The notes under the pieces: model-generated
What the model saw: the letters and a program-made list of their open reading frames with translations, nothing else
What the model was told of the DNA's origin: nothing
Database searches by the model: none
Part shown: in pieces, positions 5,707 through 10,190 of the stretch
Layout of the letters: each line of letters begins with the position of its first letter
Position numbering within the stretch: the first letter of the stretch is position 1
Assembly: GCA_016929355.1 (NCBI GenBank)
Contig: JAFGJA010000128.1
Span: forward strand, 1 to 10,190
Direction of reading: 5' to 3'
DNA: 10,190 nt
From: Anaerolineae bacterium
Lineage (GTDB): Bacteria > Chloroflexota > Anaerolineae > Aggregatilineales > Aggregatilineaceae
Made by a program: the position numbers and the translations under genes

Positions 5707-6297
5707 ATGCAAATTGGTGTATTGGCGCTGCAAGGCGCATTTATCGAACACGAAAAAACACTCCGCGATCTCGGCGCACAGGCGGTTGAAGTGCGCTTAC
5801 CGGAACATCTGAACGGGCTGGATGCATTGATCATCCCCGGCGGCGAAAGCACAACCATCGGCAAACTGGCTGTGACGTTTAACTTGCTCGAACCGCTCCG
5901 CGCGTTTGTGCAAGCCAAACCCGTGTGGGGGACATGCGCCGGCATGATTTTCCTGGCGAAAGACATTGGCCGCGATCAACCGCTCATCGGCGTGATGGAT
6001 ATTCAGGTCAACCGGAACGCTTTCGGGCGGCAGGTGGATAGTTTCGAAACCGATCTGACCGTGCCCGAACTCGGCGCGGACCCGTTCCACGCGGTCTTTA
6101 TCCGCGCGCCCATCGTCACCGGCGTGAGCGATGGCGTGCAGGTGCTCGCGCGGCTGCCGGAAGATAATCACAAGGGGGGGATCGTCGCCGTGCGGCAGGG
6201 GCATTGGCTCGCTACCGCGTTTCATCCCGAATTGACGCCGGATAACCGTTTCCATCGCTATTTTCTGCGCGAGGTGGCGGGTTTGCCGGTGGAGTAA
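5707..6297 (+). CDS. pdxT: PLP synthase glutaminase subunit PdxT
   Basis: This 196-residue class-I glutamine amidotransferase matches the usual PdxT length. It hydrolyses glutamine and passes ammonia to PdxS. PdxS builds pyridoxal 5'-phosphate from ribose 5-phosphate and glyceraldehyde 3-phosphate in the cytoplasm (DXP-independent vitamin B6 route). Family hallmarks are IGVLALQGAFIEH at 3-15, the oxyanion segment PGGESTTIGKL at 44-54, the nucleophile C77 in VWGTCAGMI, and the triad partners H173 and E175 in FHPEL. All catalytic residues are present. The frame extends further upstream, but the ATG at 5707 has a purine-rich ribosome site about 8 nt before it and starts exactly at the family N-terminus. 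The partner gene pdxS, often adjacent, is not in the window. The GNAT gene follows after 59 bp. Confidence 0.97.
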   Translation: MQIGVLALQGAFIEHEKTLRDLGAQAVEVRLPEHLNGLDALIIPGGESTTIGKLAVTFNLLEPLRAFVQAKPVWGTCAGMIFLAKDIGRDQPLIGVMDIQVNRNAFGRQVDSFETDLTVPELGADPFHAVFIRAPIVTGVSDGVQVLARLPEDNHKGGIVAVRQGHWLATAFHPELTPDNRFHRYFLREVAGLPVE

Positions 6298-6311
6298 TTT
6301 GAGCGTTCTTG

Positions 6312-6336
6312 TAGGGGAGTACCAATGTGTACTCCC
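6312..6336 (+). repeat. Intercistronic hairpin between pdxT and the GNAT gene
   Basis: GGGAGTAC (6315-6322) and GTACTCCC (6329-6336) form a perfect 8-bp stem with a 6-nt loop. No T-tract follows (ATAACCCCC comes next), so it is unlikely to terminate efficiently. It could stabilise the pdxT message or act as an attenuator. TTGTAGGGG at its left side recalls the TGTAGGGGCG...CGCCCCTACA palindromes scattered in some cyanobacterial and Chloroflexota genomes. That link is from memory only. Confidence 0.6.
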
Positions 6337-6356
6337 ATAACCCCCATTAAAACGAT

Positions 6357-6884
6357 ATGACCATGCTCACCCCTATCACCATTCGCCACGCCACCCTTGC
6401 CGATCTCGACGCTTGCCACCACGTCGAATCGACTTGTTTTCCCCCGGATGAAGCCGCTTGCCGCGCCAGCATCCAGACGCGGATCGCTGAGTTTCCCGCC
6501 GGGTTTATTGTCGCAGAATGTGAAACGGACCAGGGGCGCACGATCATCGGCATGATCAACAGTGGCGCAACCCATCAGGACGACATCACCGACGAGGACT
6601 TCAAAAAGCTGATCGGGCACGATCCCGGCGGCGCGAATCTGGTGATTTTTTCGGTGGCGGTGCTGCCAGCTTATCAGGGCCAGGGCATCGCAGCGCAGTT
6701 ATTGCGGGCGTTCATCGATCAGGCGCGCACACGCGGTCATGCGCGCATTTTGCTGCTGTGCAAAACGCCCTTGATCGCGTATTATGAGCGCTTTGGTTTT
6801 GTCCACGCGGGCGAATCGACCTCAACGCATGGCGGCGCAGCGTGGCATGAAATGGTGCTGATGCTGGAAGCCAATGATCACTAA
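6357..6884 (+). CDS. GNAT-family N-acetyltransferase (AANAT-like)
   Basis: This 175-residue protein has the GNAT fold. The N-terminal motif ITIRHATLADLDAC (7-20) is followed by FPPDEAA (28-34). Strand beta-4 (LVIFSVAVLP, 95-104) leads into the acetyl-CoA pyrophosphate loop YQGQGIAAQLL (106-116, Q/RxxGxG/A). ILLLCKTPLIAYYERFGF (131-148) carries the usual tyrosine near the active site, and HGGAAWHEMVLML closes the domain. The FPPDE, HGGA.W and CK..LI.YYE elements resemble the arylalkylamine-acetyltransferase-like subgroup, so a small amine is a reasonable substrate guess but is not shown. Two ATGs (6357 and 6363) are possible and neither has a good Shine-Dalgarno, so the start may be 2 codons off. 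Its stop overlaps the transporter start by 11 bp, implying co-translation. Confidence 0.93.
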   Translation: MTMLTPITIRHATLADLDACHHVESTCFPPDEAACRASIQTRIAEFPAGFIVAECETDQGRTIIGMINSGATHQDDITDEDFKKLIGHDPGGANLVIFSVAVLPAYQGQGIAAQLLRAFIDQARTRGHARILLLCKTPLIAYYERFGFVHAGESTSTHGGAAWHEMVLMLEANDH

Positions 6885-8127
6885 ACTCTCTGCGCTGTTG
6901 TTTCCCCCCCAATATAAACCCCAAATCTGGCTGTTGTTTTGGGGCACATTATTCAGCAGTACGGGGAACGCGCTGATCTGGCCGTTTTTGACGATCTACA
7001 TCCGCGAACAACTCGACATATCCCTGACGACGATCACGCTGCTATTCACCTTCCAATCGGTGACGGGTTTTGTTGCTACCGCGCTGGTCAGCCCGATCAT
7101 GGATCGCCTGGGACGCAAAAAACCGATGATCCTGGCGTTGATTACCAGCAGCATTACAATGATCGTGATGAGTCACGCCTGGGCGTTGTGGCATTGGGCG
7201 CTGCTGCTACCGCTTTACACGGTGCAAAATACGGTGTTTCGCATCGGTAGTTACACCATGATCGCGGATATGGTTAAGCCGGATCGCCGTTCCGAAGTCT
7301 ATGCGTTGCTGCGGATGGGGGATAATGTGGGGATTGCGGCGGGTCCGACGCTCGGCGGATTTTTGGTAACGGTATCGTATGCCCTGTCATTTTATCTGGC
7401 AGGGGGGGTGCAAATTGTGATCGCGGTGTTCATGATCCGCATGATCGGCGAAACCTTACTGGATGCCGCTCCCGATGCTGGTGCAGTTCTGGCTCAACCC
7501 GGTTATGGTCCCTTGCTGCACGATCAGTCCTTCCTGATGACCTGGGGGTTGTATATCCTGGTGCAGATCGCTAACGCGATGGTGTTTGTGCTGCTTGGCC
7601 TCTATGTCAAGGAAAATTTCGGCATCCCCGAAAATCGCTATGGATTCATTGTGGGGGCGAATGCGGTCATGGTCGTGACGCTGCAATACAGCGTGACGCG
7701 CGTATCGGATCGCTATCGCGCGCTGCCCGTGATCGCGCTCGGCGCGCTGCTCTACGCGGTGGGGATGGGCGTGTTTGGGATGGCGGGTGGCTTTGTGATG
7801 TTCCTGGCGGGTATGGTGATTCTGACGTTGGGTGAATTACTGCTCGTGCCAACGGCGACGGCGCTCGTGGCGAACATTGCCCCGCCGGATATGCGCGCGC
7901 GCTATATGGGCACGTTTAGCCTCTCGTTCCGCATTGGCGCGGGGATCGGGCCGGTGGTGGGCGGTGTGTTGAGCGATACCATTGCTCCGGCAGCGACATG
8001 GTACGGGGGCATGGTGGCGTGTGTGCTGGCGGCGGCGGGCTTCTGGCTTTTGCGCGACAGACTCAACCCGGAGTGCGCCGCGTCGTACCAGTTAGTACCT
8101 TGTGTGGATGCGAATTCGGAATCGTAA
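6874..8127 (+). CDS. Major facilitator superfamily transporter
   Basis: This 417-residue inner-membrane protein has about 12 hydrophobic segments. The first lies around residues 18-43 and the last around 375-394. The loop between helices 2 and 3 carries the MFS signature DRLGRKKP (77-84), with an equivalent SDRYRALP (278-285) in the second half. GIAAGPTLGGFL (153-164) in helix 5 and GAGIGPVVGGVL (355-366) in helix 11 are glycine-rich repeats of the antiporter type. The layout suggests a proton-driven exporter of small molecules, possibly drug-like, but the substrate is unknown. The ATG at 6874 lies inside the end of the acetyltransferase gene (ATGATCACTAA) with GGAAG (6866-6870) just before it. 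A GNAT-plus-exporter pair could acetylate and export the same compound; that is inference. The tail after residue 395 is polar and variable. Confidence 0.95.
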   Translation: MITKLSALLFPPQYKPQIWLLFWGTLFSSTGNALIWPFLTIYIREQLDISLTTITLLFTFQSVTGFVATALVSPIMDRLGRKKPMILALITSSITMIVMSHAWALWHWALLLPLYTVQNTVFRIGSYTMIADMVKPDRRSEVYALLRMGDNVGIAAGPTLGGFLVTVSYALSFYLAGGVQIVIAVFMIRMIGETLLDAAPDAGAVLAQPGYGPLLHDQSFLMTWGLYILVQIANAMVFVLLGLYVKENFGIPENRYGFIVGANAVMVVTLQYSVTRVSDRYRALPVIALGALLYAVGMGVFGMAGGFVMFLAGMVILTLGELLLVPTATALVANIAPPDMRARYMGTFSLSFRIGAGIGPVVGGVLSDTIAPAATWYGGMVACVLAAAGFWLLRDRLNPECAASYQLVPCVDANSES

Positions 8128-8135
8128 CATAATAC

Positions 8136-8219
8136 GGAGGCAGCATGACCACCAAACCAACCATCATCTACACCTTCGATCTGAGCGCCGGAACGTAGTA
8201 CGATATGACTGAGTATTAG
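8136..8219 (+). pseudogene. Truncated gene remnant after the MFS gene
   Basis: A perfect GGAGG (8136-8140) lies 4 nt before ATG (8145), 17 bp after the transporter stop. The frame reads MTTKPTIIYTFDLSAGT and stops at TAG (8196-8198). Read through that stop, it continues YDMTEY to a second TAG (8217-8219), after which the DNA becomes AT-rich. The strong ribosome site and protein-like opening (Lys-Pro then a beta strand) suggest the 5' end of a former third operon gene. The opening resembles the first strand of thioredoxin-fold/DsbA-like proteins, but it is too short to assign. A genuine 17-residue peptide is possible. Confidence 0.45.
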
Positions 8220-8284
8220 TTTTTATATCAATGATAGTTGTTTTAATTATATAAGTTGGCGTATAACTGACGTAGGGTTAACAT

Positions 8285-8349
8285 CGATTCTCCGGCGATG
8301 ATCCGTCTATTGAATCGCCTGTGTAGTATTTTACAATATAGCACAGGCG
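8285..8349 (+). promoter_or_regulatory. Promoter embedded in an inverted repeat, upstream of the DUF3828 gene
   Basis: TTGAAT (8310-8315) and TACAAT (8332-8337) with a 16-bp spacer form a plausible sigma-70 promoter, with a start near 8344. A perfect inverted repeat, CGCCTGTG (8316-8323) and CACAGGCG (8342-8349), brackets the -10 box: one half lies directly after the -35 and the other at the start site. The intervening DNA is partly self-complementary around TTAC (8331-8334), so as RNA it would make a long stem-loop. It may be a repressor operator or a terminator of the upstream operon. A smaller inverted pair, CGATTC (8285-8290) and GAATCG (8312-8317), overlaps it. Confidence 0.45.
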
Positions 8350-8392
8350 CTCAGGAGAAGGAGCGCGTTTATTACTATCCTGAGGAGGACGT

Positions 8393-9205
8393 ATGTTTAC
8401 CAAACGGGTTGCTATTGGTATGGTATTGGTTGTCATGATGGGCGCGGCGGCGCTGCCTATGGCCTGCGCGCAAGAAGAAGACCCGACACCGGAAAATGCC
8501 GTTGAAACGTTTTACACCTGGTATTTGGGGCTGTTGACCCCCGATGAAACGGGCGAATGGGAAAATCCGCTGATGGGTGCATACCGGGAAAGTGATGCAC
8601 TAACCCGCAACTTCATCGCCCAAGTGGACGAGTTGTTAGCGTCATTTACCGGTGGGGGCTATGATCCCTTCATCTGTGCGCAGAACATACCGGGTACATT
8701 CATGATGAGCGATGTCGAGTATGATGGTGAGGATGTGGCGCAGCTTGTTGTGACAATGGACTTTGCCAATTACCACGCCTTCACGGTTGAATTGGTCAAT
8801 ATGGATGATGCCTGGTTGATCAACGATGTTGTCTGTGGTGCTGAACGTACCCCGGAGCATGTGGTGCAGAGTTTCTATACCTGGTATTTGGGCTATACCC
8901 GGTGGGATGGTCAAGGCACATTGCCTAATCCGATGGTGGATGGCGCATACCGGTTCCATTCGCTGTTGAGCGATGCGTTTATTGCCCAGGTGGATGAACT
9001 GCTGGCCTCATTCGAAGGTTTTGGTCATGATCCATTTGTCTGTGCGCAAGATGTACCTACCGTAATCATGATTAGTGACGCTGAGATCGATGATGACACG
9101 GCGCGTATCAGCCTGACTACCAATTTCCCGAATCATGAATTTGCAGTGGAGTTGGCCCAAGTGGATGAGGAATGGATGATCGACAATATTGTGTGCGGGC
9201 AGTAA
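8393..9205 (+). CDS. Secreted protein with two tandem DUF3828-like domains
   Basis: This 270-residue protein starts with a signal peptide: K4-R5, a hydrophobic core at about 6-22, and the signal peptidase I site ACA before Q27. C25 is preceded by LPMA, a poor lipobox. The mature protein is two copies of a domain of about 120 residues (32-149 and 153-269). Each has FYTWYLG near its start, an identical FIAQVDELLASF block (74-85 and 196-207), DPF(I/V)CAQ, and an end of W(L/M)I(N/D)(D/N)(V/I)VCG. Each copy has one Cys pair (C95/C148 and C217/C268), likely disulfides outside the cytoplasm. The TFYTWYLG..NP...AY opening matches the DUF3828 family, whose function is unknown. AGGAGG (8383-8388) lies 4 nt before the ATG. 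An intrinsic terminator follows. The mature protein is strongly acidic. Confidence 0.9.
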   Translation: MFTKRVAIGMVLVVMMGAAALPMACAQEEDPTPENAVETFYTWYLGLLTPDETGEWENPLMGAYRESDALTRNFIAQVDELLASFTGGGYDPFICAQNIPGTFMMSDVEYDGEDVAQLVVTMDFANYHAFTVELVNMDDAWLINDVVCGAERTPEHVVQSFYTWYLGYTRWDGQGTLPNPMVDGAYRFHSLLSDAFIAQVDELLASFEGFGHDPFVCAQDVPTVIMISDAEIDDDTARISLTTNFPNHEFAVELAQVDEEWMIDNIVCGQ

Positions 9206-9230
9206 CTTGTGTTTGATCGCCATAAACACC

Positions 9231-9264
9231 AACCAGGGGAACCACCGCGTTCCCCTCGGTTTTT
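9231..9264 (+). terminator. Rho-independent terminator after the DUF3828 gene
   Basis: AGGGGAAC (9235-9242) pairs with GTTCCCCT (9249-9256) around a 6-nt loop. The outer AACC (9231-9234) pairs with GGTT (9258-9261) past a short bulge. Five T residues (9260-9264) follow. It lies 26 bp after the stop codon and separates this gene from the convergent SDR gene. Confidence 0.88.
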
Positions 9265-9284
9265 GAGTCAGTTCAACGATCCAG

Positions 9285-10097
9285 TTAGCGATCATCCTCC
9301 GGCGGCGCTTTGGGCGGCAGCCAGCCAAACGGCGTTTCATCTTCCCCTAGATCGTCGCCATTATCGCGGCGGGGCAAAAATTGCGGCAGCTTGATCCTTG
9401 TGCGCTGGCGTTGGCCCACGATCTCGCGCCCCAAACGGCGCAGATCGCCCGCGTAAAGCAAGCGATTTGGCGGCAGTTCAGCCAGCAGCGCCGCCCGTGC
9501 AATGCCCTGTGCGGCAATATCAACGGGGAGTGGGCTGCGGCGTCCGAAGAATACGCGCAAAAAAGGCAGTGCCCCCACGCGCGACAGCATCGCGTAAAAA
9601 TGCCCGCCGGATTGGTCCCGATCAAACAGCAGGGGCGCGCGCACTATTGCCCACCGCAAGCCACTATTGCGCAGGTATTTTTCCGCTTCGCGCTTGCTGC
9701 GCACATACTCCACCGAAACACCGGCTGGCCGACTCGCCGGACTCAGCAGCATGAAATAGGGTACGCCATCGCTCACGGCCATACTGATCGCGTTGCGTGC
9801 GGAAACCAGATTCAGTTGGTGGAAGGTGAAGCCGCGTTCCGGTTGGGCGCGGATACTGCCCACCAGATGAATCACCACGCCGTTACCGCGCGAGCGTCCT
9901 TTGAGGCTGGCGACATTCCATACGTCACCCGAAACCATGTGAATATGGCGGCGTAAGGAGCCGAGCTTTTCCTCGTTTTCCGGGCGTACTAATACGGTCA
10001 CATCCGCGCCTGCATTGACCAGCGCGGTCACCACTTGCCGCCCGATAAAGCCGGTCCCCCCCGTGACAAATACTTTGTTCCAGTTGCGTCTTGCCAT
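9285..10097 (-). CDS. NAD(P)-binding atypical SDR / NAD-dependent epimerase-like protein
   Basis: This 270-residue Rossmann-fold protein has the dinucleotide-binding loop TGGTGFIG (12-19), a beta-2 end VTVLVRPENE (33-42) and D58 in SGDVWN after beta-3. VVIHLVGSI lies at 74-82 and the possible catalytic pair Y131-x3-K135 is in EYVRSKREAEKYL. S119 or S122 could complete the triad. RWAIVRAPLLF is the usual segment after it. The pattern fits extended/atypical SDRs of the NDUFA9-like or complex-I-intermediate type, often annotated as NAD(P)H-binding or epimerase/dehydratase. The substrate is unknown. The C-terminal 30 residues are charged and proline-rich (EDETPFGWLPPKAPPEDDR), probably disordered. 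An in-frame TGA lies three codons upstream, so ATG 10097 is the first possible start. GAGGG (10101-10105 on the complement) precedes it closely. Confidence 0.9.
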   Translation of the reverse strand: MARRNWNKVFVTGGTGFIGRQVVTALVNAGADVTVLVRPENEEKLGSLRRHIHMVSGDVWNVASLKGRSRGNGVVIHLVGSIRAQPERGFTFHQLNLVSARNAISMAVSDGVPYFMLLSPASRPAGVSVEYVRSKREAEKYLRNSGLRWAIVRAPLLFDRDQSGGHFYAMLSRVGALPFLRVFFGRRSPLPVDIAAQGIARAALLAELPPNRLLYAGDLRRLGREIVGQRQRTRIKLPQFLPRRDNGDDLGEDETPFGWLPPKAPPEDDR

Positions 10098-10133
10098 GTG
10101 CCCTCATCATTCAGGATCGCGTCGCACCGGTTC

Positions 10134-10162
10134 ATTCTAGCGGTTGGGGCAACGCTGGTCAA
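10134..10162 (-). promoter_or_regulatory. Near-consensus sigma-70 promoter of the SDR gene
   Basis: On the complement, TTGACC (10157-10162) and TAGAAT (10134-10139) are spaced by exactly 17 bp, and each matches consensus at five of six positions. Transcription would begin near 10127, about 30 nt before the start codon. This is the best promoter in the window. Confidence 0.7.
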
Positions 10163-10190
10163 TTGTTGGACACATGGCAAATGAGCGCAA

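Noticed and set aside
8238..8267. Second promoter (TTGTTT, 18 bp, TATAAC) before the DUF3828 gene
   Set aside because: The -35 matches at only three positions and the region is AT-rich. The promoter at 8310-8337 is closer and better.
8453..8473. Lipoprotein signal in the DUF3828 protein
   Set aside because: C25 is preceded by LPMA with Pro at the -3 position, which does not fit the L-[AS]-[GA]-C lipobox. The ACA signal peptidase I site is more likely, though not certain.
10174..10190. Start of a divergent plus-strand gene (ATG GCA AAT GAG CGC)
   Set aside because: Only five codons are visible, the ribosome site is weak, and no plus-strand promoter was found. It could be real but cannot be supported here.
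1..10190. CRISPR array, integrase, toxin-antitoxin pair or phage defence island
   Set aside because: No regularly spaced direct repeats, no recombinase or nuclease motifs and no small two-gene module of that type were found on either strand.

Overview
The window looks like ordinary chromosomal DNA from a free-living bacterium. The coding regions are moderately GC-rich, and the spacers are AT-richer and full of palindromes. Several proteins have a Chloroflexota (Anaerolineae-like) flavour: the short MDFLKKL-type hypothetical protein, the nucleotidyltransferase with a DUF4037-type C-terminus, and the NDUFA9-like SDR. That placement is an impression from family resemblance, not a search. I see no rRNA, tRNA, CRISPR array, phage or transposase gene.

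Layout. At the left edge is the end of a dual-specificity/tyrosine phosphatase (+). It converges on a minus-strand pair made of a conserved short hypothetical protein and a large HAD-type hydrolase. The 110-bp gap between the phosphatase and the hydrolase holds the most striking structure here: positions 446-516 fold almost completely into a closed four-way cloverleaf. Next comes an AT-rich patch with a small STAS/SpoIIAA-like gene (+), then an SPL-like radical SAM gene (+). The radical SAM gene overlaps, tail to tail, an orphan OmpR/PhoB-type response regulator (-). Upstream of the regulator on the same strand is a nucleotidyltransferase/DUF4037 gene (-).

A 330-bp spacer (5375-5706) contains an imperfect long inverted repeat, an open minus-strand frame with coding-like codon use that may be a gene remnant, and a good sigma-70 promoter. 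It leads into a plus-strand group: pdxT (glutaminase subunit of PLP synthase), a GNAT acetyltransferase and an MFS transporter. The last two overlap by 11 bp. Directly after the transporter, a perfect Shine-Dalgarno starts a frame that stops after 17 codons, probably a gene remnant. A second AT-rich spacer carries a promoter embedded in an inverted repeat. It drives a secreted protein built of two tandem DUF3828-like domains, which ends at a clear intrinsic terminator. The last gene is an atypical SDR (-) with a near-consensus promoter.

The genes do not form one pathway. Only short groups look co-transcribed: the hypothetical protein with the HAD hydrolase, and pdxT-GNAT-MFS. pdxS, the partner of pdxT, is absent, and the response regulator has no histidine kinase beside it. 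I found no convincing new multi-gene system. The best leads are the cloverleaf, the spacer elements and the duplicated secreted protein.
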